Below are positions 23,356 through 35,525 of a stretch of DNA of 64,000 nucleotides, in pieces. The position numbers and the translations under genes are program-made. Below the pieces are notes generated by a model. It was not told the DNA's origin. It ran no database searches and saw nothing but the letters and a program-made list of their open reading frames with translations. Position 1 is the stretch's first letter, and every line of letters starts with the position of its first letter. This DNA is from Entomortierella parvispora (lineage: Eukaryota; Mortierellomycota; Mortierellomycetes; Mortierellales; Mortierellaceae): NCBI GenBank assembly GCA_963573315.1, contig OY752146.1, positions 1,240,001 through 1,304,000 of the forward strand, in the 5' to 3' direction.

Positions 23356-24495
23356 CTACCGAATGTTGTTGATAATGGCATCCACTCGGCTGGCGTACCC
23401 TGCTCGAACGCCTTCTCGGCTCTTTTTCGATGATGACTGAACATTGCTCGATGTATCAGGCGCTGCCACCCCTACTGTTGCTGGTGCCTTTGTTGATGCA
23501 ACTTGCTCCTTTGCAAGATAAGACCTCGGTGGTCTTTCTCCATCACTACTGGTCAAAGTGTCAGCAGACCGCGCTTCTCCTGAACTGGCCAGGCCTGATC
23601 CTGTTCCTGTTCCTGAACTTGCAGCTGCAGCGGCCGCGGCCGCCTCCTTGACCTCCATAGCCACTAGCCAAGCGGGTTTAGGCCCGGATTGTCCTTCGGC
23701 GCTACTACCGTTCTCTGCGCTCCTGTTCTCGTGATCCAACCCCGCGCCATTGATACTGCTAGTGTTGCTGCTGATTTTGCTGTTACTCTTGTTATTGCTG
23801 CCGCTACCAATGAAGGCGTTGCCTTTGCTTTTGATGGCCGTGTTTCCGTTCAGTGCCTGCAACCGGACTATCTCCTCCTTTTCAATCTCCCGCAATAGAA
23901 TCTTCTCCTCTTTTTGCAATTCTCTCAGTCGAATCTCCATTTCAATCTCACGTCCTCGAAGCCGCTCTTCCGAAGCCAACTCCAATCCTCGAATCCTTTC
24001 GTCCTTGCTCAACTCTGCCAAACGGGTCGAATGGTCCACCAGTGTTTTGACAAGAGAGCCCTGGTTCTCGATCAATCGGTCACGGCGGCTTTGAAGACAG
24101 GATCGCTCTTGAGCGGCCAAGGATCGAAAGACGGACCAAGAGTTTTGAGATTGGGCCCAAAGTCGTTCGAGGAGTGGATGGTTAAGGCGGGGGTGGTCAT
24201 CTCTCATAGAGGTCTGTGTCTGAGAACCAAAAGACTTCTCCTGTGTGCTAAATGGTGAGATGGCTGAAGGTGTTGCTGGTGGAGACCCAAATTGCCCTGA
24301 GGAAGGTTGCGACGACAAGGTCAGAGTTGCTGTTGATATGTTTCCAGCCAACGACTGTGAAGCGGCTGAACCGGCATCTTTCTCATTCATAAAGTCCTGG
24401 ATGATAATCAGGTAGTCATCCAGGGCCTGTCGATCTTGATCCAACGAATCAATGTCCCGCTGAATCGTTTGGTGTATTGCGGTGAGTTGATCCAT
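23356..24495 (-). CDS. hypothetical coiled-coil protein
   Basis: One exon, 379 aa from ATG 24495. The N-terminus is a short helix (IHQTIQRDIDSLDQDRQALD), then a Ser-rich linker, then a long charged Arg/Glu/Leu helix (about residues 165-225) that would form a coiled coil. After this come an Asn/Ser-rich stretch, an Ala run and a short basic end (RAGYASRVDAIINNIR). I do not recognise the family. It could be a cytoskeletal or scaffolding protein, but no motif decides this. Confidence 0.5.
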   Translation of the reverse strand: MDQLTAIHQTIQRDIDSLDQDRQALDDYLIIIQDFMNEKDAGSAASQSLAGNISTATLTLSSQPSSGQFGSPPATPSAISPFSTQEKSFGSQTQTSMRDDHPRLNHPLLERLWAQSQNSWSVFRSLAAQERSCLQSRRDRLIENQGSLVKTLVDHSTRLAELSKDERIRGLELASEERLRGREIEMEIRLRELQKEEKILLREIEKEEIVRLQALNGNTAIKSKGNAFIGSGSNNKSNSKISSNTSSINGAGLDHENRSAENGSSAEGQSGPKPAWLVAMEVKEAAAAAAAASSGTGTGSGLASSGEARSADTLTSSDGERPPRSYLAKEQVASTKAPATVGVAAPDTSSNVQSSSKKSREGVRAGYASRVDAIINNIR

Positions 24496-25426
24496 CGTGT
24501 GTAATGAATGAAAGAATAACTACATTTCAAAAAAAAGAAAAAAAGTTGATTTAAATTATTTTTTTTATTTTTTTGTAGTCCACAAAGGACAATACTACAA
24601 TGTTGAGGGGAAAGTAGCCTAAGAGTGAAAGTTGAATGCAAAGGTGTTTTCTGAGGGATTGGGGTTCAATATTATCTACAAGGGGTTGGAAATAGGGATA
24701 GGGGGAAACAATAAAAAGAATCTGCTGTCGTCGTCAACTCGAGAAGTTCCAGAGATCGTCAAGTGTCCGTTGTCGTATCGCGTAGGTTCCGAGGCGGTTC
24801 TTGGTGACTTTTTTAACGCGGTACGGTCGGTCCGTTGATCGATATCGAGGAGTTCGAGTCGAAAAGATAGACAGATGAAAGGTGGATATAAAAAACAAAA
24901 GAAAGAAAGAAAAAGAGTTGCTGGAGATGGTCGTTCTGTGAGGCACCGCGAGACTTAATGCGACTGTTCTGTTTGCGATTGCTTTGCCTCCTAAGAAGCG
25001 CGACAAGCTGGACACTAATAGAACACATTGCAACATGTTCAGCAACCCTGGCACTATATACAAATCATTTGGATTGAGGAGAGAATAAAGGAAAGAATCG
25101 GCCAGCTCTCCAACCTCTCCCCATACCCCAAAAGATCGTCAAATATGAAAGGGAGGATACAGACAGAGAAAAAAAAAGGGGGGGGGGGTGGAAAGAAAAA
25201 GAAAAAGAAAGGTATCATCGTTCCAAAAAGCTTAGCTTCCTTCCTGCGGACCGTCTTTGTGTCATTTCGTCGTTCTGCTTCGACATTGTCCACTCGAGTC
25301 CAAAAAAAGAAAAACTTCATCGTCAAGGAGGCTTTGATGTTGTGCGACTGTGGCTTGCGTTGTTTCCCTATGTCTGATGCTCATCGAGAGATGGTGATGT
25401 TGATTGCGTTTTGTTGTCATGTTTGG
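24496..25426. other. intergenic region
   Basis: Between the coiled-coil gene (5' side) and the C2H2 gene (3' side), both on the minus strand. A/T-rich with poly-A and poly-G runs near 25170-25205. I see no coding pattern. Confidence 0.4.
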
Positions 25427-27195
25427 CTAGAGGTCAAGGTCGATTAGATCGTCCTGGGTATCCATCAATGATTGAGATGGATACAAGGTGAAAAAAGAAA
25501 CAAGAGAAGATGGATAGGGTATCGTCGTCTACCCCGTTTGCGCCAGTCCACCGTGCTCTCGCCCCAAATAATTTCTCACATGGTCTCTCAATGCAACAAA
25601 AACAAATACCAGACATCCCCTTCAATGTCCTTCAACAAAAACACACACCCTCCTCTTGAACCTTCGACGCAAACAACATGGGCTTTAACAAAAAGCGACA
25701 GGGGGGGGTCAGCAACAAAAAATCACAAATGGCTCACTTGATCCATATCCTGATCATCGTCCAGCGCGCCTTGGGTACAGGCGGCGTTTCGGGCCAGGTG
25801 GCGCTTGAAGGCATCGGTTCGTCCGCAGCGAGCGCCGCAAGTCTTACAGGTAAACATCTTCTCGGAAGAGTGGCGGCTGCGCACATGACGCTCGAGGTCG
25901 TGGCGACGTGCAAAAGTCCAGTGACACTGGACACCCTTGGAATTGATGTGAGTGCAAGAGTGTGGTTTCACCCCAGCATGAGTGGCCCTGTGCGAACGCA
26001 GATTGAATGGACGCGAGAAGGTCTTGTCACACTCCGAACATTGGAAGCGGGCCTTTCCATTAGGGTCGTCAGCTGGGACCACGCGGGAGGCCTCCTCGGA
26101 GGTGACACGGCGACGACGCTTCTTGGCTGCGGGCTGGAAACCTGGCTTTGTGGGGCTCTGGGTAATCTTGCGTGGAGCGACATGGGCTCCAGGGGCCTGT
26201 ACATCCTGGCCGAGAATCTTGGCGACGGTAAAGGTGCCAGGGAAGGTGTTCATGTCAGGGCTGGCCTTTGCAAACGAATCCAATTTGTGCTCCACAGGCG
26301 ACTGCTTCAGCTCATAAATGGGTGAAGACGAAGCAATGATCGAGTCTTGAGGAGCGAACGTAAGGGCAACCGACTCTTCCATCGGGTGGCTCTCCATCAA
26401 CGATTTGAGCTTGGCCGACTCGGACTGGTCGGGGAAGAGTTGGAAGTCATACTGCCAAGCGCTGCCGTTGCCTTCTTCAACAGAGAAATCAAAGTCGAAA
26501 CTGTTGGAGACCTGCTGGCTGTTTGGAGTGCTGAAATCGCTGGCGAAAGATTCCTCGTAAGGCGAGCACGGAGAGTTCCAGACGGAGGGGCTGGCATTGA
26601 TCTCATCGAAGGCCGCGGTGTCAAAGGGATAAGGCGTGTCGATCAGCTCGACCGAGGGCGTGCAGAGGCTCATTGCGGGAGAGAGCTCAGGGGTATATTC
26701 CACATCTACGGGCTGTGCCAACGCCTCGATCTTTTGCTTTGGTGGGGCTACATCCCACGACATGTCACCTTCGGGCCAATCCCACTTAAAGTTAGGGACG
26801 GCGTCCAAGAAGTCAAAGTCATTCAAGTCGAAGGTGTTGGAGACAATGTTGACAGCAGGGCGAGCAGCATCGGTGCTGAGAGATGAGCCAGGGTTGTTGT
26901 TGTTGTTGTTGATAATGGCAGTGTTGGTGGTGTTGTTGGTGTCTTTGGTGTGGTTGTCGGCGGGGCAGGGACGCTTGCCGTTACGGTTAACCAGTGCTTG
27001 ATCTTGAGCATGACCATGAGAGTGGCCTTCCAAATCTTGGAAGCGACTGTGGTCGAAATCCTCGAAAGGGCTCACGCCAGAGCCAGACCGGTTCGAGATC
27101 GAGATATCCGAGAAGAGAGAGGACTCCATTGAGTTCAGTTCTGAAGATGAGTCAAGATACGAAAGATCGATATAATCGTTAAAAGACAAGGCCAT
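25427..27195 (-). CDS. C2H2 zinc-finger transcription factor
   Basis: Main exon 27195-25738 encodes 486 aa. A GTGAGC donor right after ATG-GAT-CAA could lead to a 27-nt last exon (25453-25427) that continues the acidic tail as DDLIDLDL, giving 494 aa; otherwise translation stops after VSHL at 25723. Near residues 385-470 there are three fingers: a classical C2H2 (CSECDKTFSRPFNLRSHRATH), a spaced C2H2 (CTHINSKGVQCHWTFARRHDLERH) and a C2HC (CKTCGARCGRTDAFKRH then C). The N-terminal half is acidic, rich in Asp, Ser and Phe (NDFDFLDAVPNFKWDWPE), consistent with an activation domain. It is a likely nuclear DNA-binding regulator; targets unknown. Confidence 0.83.
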
Positions 27196-27608
27196 GGTGG
27201 AGAGAGCAAATGTTGTTTTGGCCTCGGGTGATAGTTACTTTTTTTCTTGGGGTTTTTGTGTTTTGCGACTTTTTTTGGGTTTTGTTAAGGGCTGCTTTCA
27301 AAGCGGTGGCAAAATGCTCGATAGAGAGAAGAGGTCTGGATTGACGGAGAGAACGGCGATGGCGGCGGCTCCAGTTGATACACACACACACAAAGGGTGA
27401 AGTTTTATTGATTCCCGGTCAACAACAACCTGAGAACCTCAAACGACACAAAGACGAACACACACGCAACTTGATGCGAGAGATCAACAGGCAACAGAAG
27501 AGAGCCGAGATATGATGCTCAAGCAGAGAGTTGAATGAATTGTGAGTGTAAGTGTAGGGTGTGAGCTGCGGTACAGAGAGAGGGTTGCTGGGAGCGGTCA
27601 AACGTCTT

Positions 27609-27640
<32 letters not shown>

Positions 27641-28470
27641 TGAGAAGCGATGGTATCGCAACGAAAATAAGAGGGATGGTGTGAGGATGGGGGTTGGGAG
27701 GGTTTGAAGGAAAGAAAGAGATGAAAAGAGTGAAAAGAGGGAGGGAAGAGGAGACGAGAGAAAAAAGGAAAAAATCTGGGCAGGCAGGCGCGGCACTTTA
27801 TGTTTTATATGTGTGCGGGCTTGGCAAATTCGGACTCCGACCCCTTGAGAACTTGTGCGAGCTCTTTCGTCCGTCGTCTTTTTTCTTTTTTTTTTTTGCG
27901 GATGGTTGACTGAAAACCAGCTTTGCCAAGGCTATTTTCTCTTTGACTGCCGCCTTATCGACCTATCATCACTGATGAATCGAGTAATGAAAACTGATGC
28001 TGTCGTCGTGGGGGAAGTGTGCCTGTCCAAACTCAATTGCTGGGTGCAGTTGACTCGTCTTGAGTTCTTGAGTCCAGCGCAAAGCGCTGCGGAAATTTGG
28101 CTCTCTCCCATTGGAAGGTCCTGGAAGAGGCAAATTGGTGCTCACTGAGCCCAAACAACCCACATGCGACACACGGCGTTCAACGCACACACCGCCACAA
28201 CTGTTGCTGTCTCCTATATAGTCTCTGCCCTCCTGTTCATTGCCCCATGCCAACAAGAACGAATGACTTCATGCAGATCGACTTAGTCTGGTGTTGCACT
28301 CTAATGGTATCTTTCCCTTCCTGGTTGACACGCCAAGGAAGGCAGCGTCGGCTCCTTCCACCCTTTTCTTTTTTCAAAAAAAATTCCGCTGCAGATATCA
28401 CTGGATCTCGATTAAAATTTTATTCATGGAAATATAAGCTAGATTTTTATTCTGATTCTGGAAACCCCAG
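27196..28470. other. promoter/intergenic region with GA repeat
   Basis: About 1.3 kb upstream of the C2H2 gene and downstream of the Rna14-like gene. It has a (GA)n run at 27611-27632, a (CA)n run near 27382 and T-rich stretches near 27875. No supported gene. Confidence 0.45.
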
Positions 28471-31400
28471 CTAGTCCATGTTTGCCTTTCGTTGCTGTCT
28501 TGCTCGGAACAAGTCATATTCTGGAGGACGATTGACGCCGGGCATCTGGCCACGATAGTCTCCACTACCACCGCCACCACCTCCCATGTCATCATCATAC
28601 TCGCGTCCTTTGCGCTTTATGCCACCTCCTCGACCTCCAGCGGGCCCACCTCGACCTCGGAATCCTCCACGATCAGCGGCTCCTCCTCTTCCTCCCCGAT
28701 CAATCCGGTCACTACGAGGATCTCGGGAATCTCTGGAGTCTCGCACATCGCGTGCGTCGCGCACATCTCTGTGATCGCGGAAGTTATCTCGAGAGTCTCG
28801 GTTGTCACGCAAATCACGATCATTTGGTCCTCCACGGTACCCGTCATGGCCATCACGACCTCTGTGACCTCCTCCAACCATTGGGGTTGATTGAGGTGGT
28901 TGTAACGGTGTACTTGAGGGAATAGGCGGTGGTATAACCATTGCTTGTCCTGCTGGGTTCTGAGAGCTTCGAATCAAATCAAGAATGTCCTGGGGTGCCA
29001 AAACCGGGCCATTGAAAGCACTAGCTGGAGGGAGATTTGATAAAAAGAAAGCCAGAGCATCCGGAATCAAACCATGCGGCCCTGCGGTCCATCCGGGGAC
29101 CGCTATTGGCGCCCCGCCTGCAAGGGGAAGTGGTGGCAAAGGCGCCATTGATGGCGGGATAGGGGCTACTGGAGGAGCGACAGCAGGTGGAGTGTGGTGG
29201 GAAGGAGAGCCAATGATCTGCTGGGGTAATGAAGGTGCCAACTGAGGTGGTGGTGGTGGTGGCCTATGCGCGAATCCGCCAGGCCCGCGCATGTCGGTGT
29301 CGTCGTCCTGCTCGTGCTTAATTCGATCTCCGTGGGGCTGAGGGATAGTATCCATGTCTCCTGGGCGGGCATGGTTTTCACGAGAAGTTGGAGGTGGCTT
29401 TCGAATCATGTCGGGATACACACGGAAAGAAGTCCACATCCCCAAATCTGGTCTGGGGTATAGATCCGGGTGCACAGGTTCCATCAAGGGGCGGCGACCT
29501 GGACGAGAAGCGTTATCCAGATCAACTGCAGGCGGTGCCGGAAAGTCACTCGAGAAATCTGTCAGTGCGGGAACATGGATATTCTTGCGAACTAAACAGG
29601 GATGGAAAAATGAGGGAAAATATTAGGGAGGCCCGAAAAACATTACAGAATGGCATTCGGTTGGGACTTACTGCTGGCACCCATATCCATCTCCTCGATG
29701 ACTTTGAGGTCGTTGTAGCAATATCGTGCTGCGAACCGATCCAACACTGAGTCATTGGGGTACACTTCCCGACGACGCTTCTCAACTTTGGTGATCGCAG
29801 TAAGATCCCCGTATTTGTTTTCGTACTCTGAGAACTTTTCCCAGAGCGAGCGAGCCTTCTCTGGCGACATGGTGATAAGTGCCCGCTCAAAAAGAGCACG
29901 AGCGTTGCTGTCGTCATTTTGTTGAATCAAAAATTCAAGGTACTGCTCGACGTACGCCGTTTCATCGCTGAAGGACTTGTAGCCCAACTCAAACACCTTA
30001 CCAGCAATCACTCGATCCTTGGTGCAATGGTATTCGAGCAACGCTGCTGCGATATAAACCTGATAGGGACAACCGTTTGATCGGCGTGCTCGCCCAAAGA
30101 TCTGTCTCCACTGGGAAGTCCCTTCTGTACGGCGGACGAAATGCATGAACATGATCCAGGCCAGACCTGCACCTTTAATCATTTCTTCCACCTCCTTGCG
30201 GGCCAACTTCTCATAAAGTAGCAAATCCCGGTTACGCTTCTTCAACTCTTCACGATCTCGCTCCCGCATCTCACCATCCACCTCCTCGATGTCTCGAACC
30301 TTTTTGGTAGACGCCGTCGTTCCGTCGAGAGCCTGCTGCTCCGCCACTAGCGCTGCCTTGGCAACTTGAATCTCCTCATTCACACGGTTGTTCATCTCGT
30401 CAATCTTCAGAGTTAGGTTCTTGATCAGAGCCTCAAAGGATGCCCTGCACTCTTTGAAATTCTTGCGAGACTCCTCCATCTCAACGTATGCAAAGTGTAC
30501 CAAGAAACTAGTCGGCATGATCTCTGTTGCGTTCTTCAACAGTAACACTGCCTCGTCCGCGCGACCAATCTCTGAAAAGTATGTCGCAGCTTCAAACCAG
30601 ATCTCGGGGTAAAACCGCATTGACAATAGCGCTTGTTTATAAGTCCATGCCACACGCGCGGATAACATGGCAGGGTCTTCCAGACTCAGTGGGTTAGACC
30701 GCTCCCATCGAATATAACGCTTCCATTGTTCCAATTGGTGCAACTCTCTCTCGGTCCATTTCACAGGTCTGGGTAGCAGAGTTCTATTGATCCCGTCCGT
30801 CAGTTTCCGGAGCTCCTTCAGCATCATACGAGCAGTCATGTATCCTGCGGAACGCTCCTGTAGAAACTTCTTTGCTGTCAACTTGTTGAGTCCATTCTCG
30901 AAAGAGTCATAGTCCCTCCAGATGTTTTCAATGTTGTTGAGAGGGATGCAAACAGCTTTTTGGAATACTCTGCGCATGGCATCCATTTTTTGCTGCTCTT
31001 CCCAAGTATTTTGAGCCTAGAAACGTTTGAATCAAAATGGATCAGCTACCGGATCGCGACCACTTTATCGCTGAAGTATTTTATGAAGCCTACCTGGCCA
31101 GACTTGAGGAAAAAGAGGTAGTCGCTCCAGATAGGGCCTGAATCACGATCCAGTCCAACATGCTGCAAAACAAAATCGTAGGCCTTGGTGATGATATCCT
31201 TTGCCTCAGGACCGGTGTTAATTCGACGGATATAATTCAGGTAATACTTCCAAAGCTCTACGGAAAGTACAGATCGAAGACATCGCTGGAAGATTGCCTC
31301 CACCTCGGTAAAATGATGGTGCTTGAGCTCAAACTCGGCATATTGGATCCAGTGTCTGGACTATTGTGGTGTTGGCAAGGGCAGGAGGGGAAGGGGGGGG

Positions 31401-31888
31401 GGGGTATACCAAAAGATAAAGAAGGTACACAAAGAGAAGAAAACGTGCATCAGCACACATGGACTCTTGATATACATCATTCACCATGGCAACAAGATGA
31501 CAGGCTGGCTATCTTTTATTTTTTTACTCGCACAACGCTTGTTCTGTTTGTACCAAAACACGAAGTGTGGATCAAAGGATAACTTCATTTCAAGACAATC
31601 TTGCAAGGAATAGGGACTTACCGACGTGGGGAATACTTTTAAAAACCTTTCGAACGCATCACGAACCCTGGACACCTCACCTTCCCTCTCTGCTTCGTGA
31701 AGGATAGTGAGCCAGGCATCGGTATCGAAGGAATCTTCAAGGATTCTCTGCTCCAGTACGTCATCGACAGGTGGCCTTCTAGCCTGATCAGGCGTGGAGG
31801 GGACGGGGGTGCCGACATCCACAGAGACATCTCGAGAGGGGATATCCGAGTGGGTAGCAGGGGACCTGGTTCCGCTGGGCGAATCCAT
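28471..31888 (-). CDS. RNA14: mRNA 3'-end processing factor CstF-77/Rna14
   Basis: Exons 31888-31622, 31360-31094, 31016-29672 and 29591-28471 give 999 aa. Rna14/CstF-77 is the HAT-repeat scaffold of cleavage factor I (yeast) or CstF (animals), acting in pre-mRNA cleavage and polyadenylation. HAT repeats cover about residues 35-620, with family wording such as WIQYAEFELK, LWKYYLNYIRR, WKRYIRWERSNPL, ALLEYHCTKD and AYVEQYLEFLI. A Pro-rich segment follows. The last 110 residues are unusual for the family as I know it: RD dipeptide repeats and an RGG/GGR-rich block before PPEYDLFRARQQRK. The minus-strand gene is divergent from SND2. Confidence 0.94.
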
Positions 31889-32304
31889 ACTGCAAAGAAT
31901 GATTTGATCAGACAAATAATGGACAGGGAACAGTGGCAACGCGCAGCCGAAGAGAATTCAGAATGGAAACCCAAATGAAAAACAATCGGTAAGGATATTA
32001 TTAACGCACAGCAGGGTGCGAAAGGAGGATGGCGACAAGTAATAGACTATGGCTTCTTGGACCAGGACAGAGGAGGAGGCAGGGATAGGGATGGTATGAA
32101 GGAGGAGGAGAGAGGACGAGAAGGAGGAGTGACGGTAACGACGGTGTTTTTGTCCCGCGGCTGTGACGGAAGGAAGGCGCTCGATCGCATGGTCTGCACA
32201 CGGATGTGGCTCGCTCCTTTCGCCCACCGTTGCCCGTTGGAGTCTTTGTTCTGCAGGTGCGCGCCTTTCTCTCTCATCCGTCTCCCCACCGATACTTCGC
32301 AGCC
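31889..32304. promoter_or_regulatory. shared promoter, Rna14-like gene / SND2
   Basis: 416 bp between divergent ATGs, including a GGAGGA-rich stretch on the plus strand (about 32055-32130). No clear TATA box. Confidence 0.4.
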
Positions 32305-33363
32305 ATGGTACAGACTCCCAACATCGACACTGCAGGATATTGCCGAGGCGCATGATGGACCTCTCATCGACATCTAATCTCTCCCCTCTTGCATCGCTGA
32401 ACAGGCCAACTCATCACAGAAAAAAATTGCTCACGAGAATGGCAAGACGCTGCTTGCCCTCCGCAAAGGATTCATCTGGGTCAATGTAGGTCGACATGTG
32501 GACCCCATGGGCGGCTACTCTGCCCTCTCTCCTATCTTGATCTGCTCCGGTCTGTCTCTCTGACATGGTACCCCTCTTGACTTTGGCGTACGCAGGCCTT
32601 CTACTTCTTTTACAGGATCATCTACCATTGGAGCAGCTTTGGATTCGGGTTGGCGATCAGCTATCTCCTCACTGCGGGATTGACCGTCGTTCTCTACCTC
32701 CAGATCAACGCCATGGGCCAGCCTCGCTACAACTCCAAGGGCGAACTCGTTGATGCAGGACAGGATCTGACCCAGGAGGGCCTCGTCCAGTAAGTTCAAA
32801 TTCGATCACCAATGGGAATCTGAGCCTGGATAGAAAACTTTATTAGACAACAACGCCCTGGGGTGATACTGGACCATTTTTCTTTGTCATGAGAAATGAA
32901 TAATCAGTCGTCGAGAGGGACAGACATACACCACTCGGGGATTGCACATGCTGACCACCTGTTGTCGCCCTATCATTCGAATCTTAGGTATGCCTTTGAT
33001 GTTATTTATGTTACGTGGTTTGTCCATGTCACATCTGCTCTCTGGTCCAAGATGTGGTGGTTTTACCTCAGTGTAAGTTGTCTGCATGATTTTTATATTG
33101 CCAGAAATCAAACCTCCTGCTGCAATACTACATATTAACCGATCGTCGGCTGTTATTCCATCTAGATCCCCGCCTATGCAGGATGGAAGGCATGGCACTT
33201 GGCCATCAAGCCCATGCTGGCCCGTAACGCTGCTGGTATGGGCGCTCCTGGAGCTGGAGGATCTGCAGATGGTTCTGCCCCTGTTGGCCAGTCCAAGAGG
33301 CAAGCCAAGCTGGAGAAGCGTGCGGAGAAGGGACATGCAGTGCGTGTTCAGAAGAAAATGTGA
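32305..33363 (+). CDS. SND2: SND2/TMEM208-family ER targeting protein
   Basis: Exons 32305-32307, 32405-32485, 32596-32789, 32988-33072 and 33166-33363 give 186 aa. SND2 is a component of the SRP-independent route that delivers proteins to the ER; TMEM208 is the animal homologue. The N-terminus ANSSQKKIAHENGKTL matches the family start. It is followed by hydrophobic segments (about residues 28-70 and 97-130), the QDLTQEGLVQY connector, VIYVTWFVH, and a basic cytosolic tail (KLEKRAEKGHAVRVQKK). The only GT between the ATG and the exon-2 acceptor is directly after the ATG, so the first coding exon consists of the start codon alone. The stop lies 51 bp from the converging glutamine-synthetase-like gene. 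Confidence 0.88.
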
Positions 33364-33414
33364 ACATAGACATTCAGTAAATGTATAAACATCTTTTTTA
33401 GTAGCATCTTGTGC

Positions 33415-35254
33415 CTACACGAGCTCAAAGTATCGCTTTGTTTCCCATGTCGTAACAGCAGTCTCCCACAATCGATATTCATTCAGACGCGTAGCTCCAT
33501 AGTGATCTACGAAAGCGTCTCCCAAGACCTGCCGAGCGATTGAATCTTTGGCCATCATTGCTAGAGCGGATTCCTTCAAAGACCTTGGCAATCGCTCCGC
33601 GTTGATCCGCAAGAGCTTGTGAGGCAGTTCGTCCTCCCCTTGCTCCATTTCGACAGTTGTAGGACCAATGGGCATGGCCAACTTGTTCTTGATTCCATAA
33701 AGCCCCACTGCTAGACAGGCTGCAATCGCTAAATGAGCATTAATATCTGCACCGCCAACACGCATCTCCAACCTTGTTCCTTTAGGATCGCACTGTGGTG
33801 GGCCAATGACTCTAATAGCTGAGACTCTGGACTCGATACCCCAGGAAACGGTTACTGGTGCCCAATAGTTTTCGACAAGACGCTTATAAGAGTTGATATT
33901 TGGAGCGAGAATAGCCATAATACTAGGTAAGCCTGTGAGTAATCCCGCTGTGAACCACTTCATGATCTGACTCATCTTGTTCACGCCGTCGACTTTCTCC
34001 CATTCCGGCCGAGGATTGGCGAGTGCATGCTGTAAGGCTGACGACATGGAGGATGTGCTGTAAGCATCGGGAATCGTGCCTCTTCCTAAAGCGCCTTGAT
34101 TCATATCCTGGTCATCATCAGAAGTAGGGCTGTGCAGCTGCTGCTCATTGGAAGGAGTCGCCGTCGCAGTTGATCCCGATGCTGCAAACAGGCTTGCCTT
34201 CGTAGCGAGGTCCCGGATTGAAAAATGCAAGTGACCTGAGCAACCGGGCTGGTCCACATATGGCTTCGCCATGAATGTAGGCATTATTCCGTGCTTCAAC
34301 CCAAGCTGCTTCACAGAGAGCTTGAACAGGTTCGCCATGTCCGCCATTTGAGTTGCATTTGTGTAGGACAAGGCTGCTTCGTACACCCCGGGACCTGTCT
34401 CGGTATGGAGACTCTCGATATTGATTCCGAAATCCTTACACTTGTCATATATGTCGTAAAAGTAGTCTTGGTGGAGCGACGGTCTCAGCAGTGAATATCC
34501 GAACATCCCTGGCGTCAAGGCTTCCGGTGCAGTGTGTCCTTTTTTAGCCAAGGTTTCCGGTGTCTCTAGAGTACGAAATGTCAACATGTGAGAAGTTTTT
34601 ACGAATATGATTCGACACTGCTATTCGTTGTTACTCTCTACCTTTGAAGTTGAAGAACTCAAACTCGGCTCCACACATCGCCTCCCATCCGAGTGACGCC
34701 AGGTCGTCCGTAACTTTCTTCAAAACTCCTCGTGGACAGACCGCCAAGGGTTCTCTTGTATTCGGGTCGTAGAACGAGAGGAGAAAGAATGGGATGTTGT
34801 TCTCCCAAGGAATCCGACGAAAGGTGGTCAGGTCCGGGATTGCAATGATATCTTTGTAGCCTACGAATGCGACGTCCGAAATAAATGATCATCGTCTAAC
34901 CGTGTACATGCATGGAAGGTTCCTATGTGCTGCCTTCTTACCATTGGCTGCATTCGAGATGGAGAGCTCCTCTGAGTATGTTTTGTCGTGCATATCCCAC
35001 CCAAAAATTACAGAACAGAATCCAAAGCCAGACTCCAGAATGGATAAGAACTTTGATTTGGCCATGACCTTGCCACGCAAGATACCATCCAAGTCGACGC
35101 CTGCGACTTTGATTCGTTGGTCATCTTTAACGAGAGAAGTGATTTCTTGAGCGAGCGCTGCTAGGCTGAGAGGGGCTGGGCCGTTAGTACCCGGAATATT
35201 GGTGTTGATTGAGTGTGGCAAGGAGGAAGAAGAGGAGTGGGAGGCATGCATCAT
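33415..35254 (-). CDS. glutamine-synthetase-like enzyme (type I fold)
   Basis: Exons 35254-34942, 34860-34642 and 34565-33415 give 560 aa. An apparent upstream start at 35392 is a TTG, so MMHASH at 35254 is taken. The N-terminal beta-grasp part (VAGVDLDGILRGK, VIFGWDMHDKTY) and the catalytic part (EFEFFNFKE, TETGPGVYEAAL, GCSGHLHFSI, AILAPNINSYKRL, EMRVGGADINAHL) are those of GlnA-type synthetases, which join an amine to the gamma-carboxyl of glutamate using ATP. Fungal members of this branch include FluG-like and gamma-glutamylpolyamine-type enzymes, so the amine substrate is unsure. An insert of about 45 residues rich in Ser, Thr and Gln follows GHLHFSI. Confidence 0.87.
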
Positions 35255-35525
35255 CTGGGCTGTCTTGAGGATTAGGAGAGGATTGTCGGTGACTTGGAAG
35301 GAAGGTGAGGAAGGTAGGTAAGAAGCTAAGGAAGATAGAAGGGCAGAGATGAAAGAAAGAAAAAAGGCGGGTCGATCTGTGGGGTGCGGCAAGTCACCAG
35401 GAAGGCCGTGCCCCGTGCGCGTGTGTCAGAAAAAGGGCCGTATTTTCATGTTGGAATGGAAAACTGTGTGCATGCAACCCTTTATTCATTCCAAACATTT
35501 TCAATCCTCAATCTTCGGCAATGGC
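35255..35525. promoter_or_regulatory. promoter region of the glutamine-synthetase-like gene
   Basis: Purine-rich on the plus strand (pyrimidine-rich on the coding strand), as expected of a 5' leader. No separate gene seen. Confidence 0.35.
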
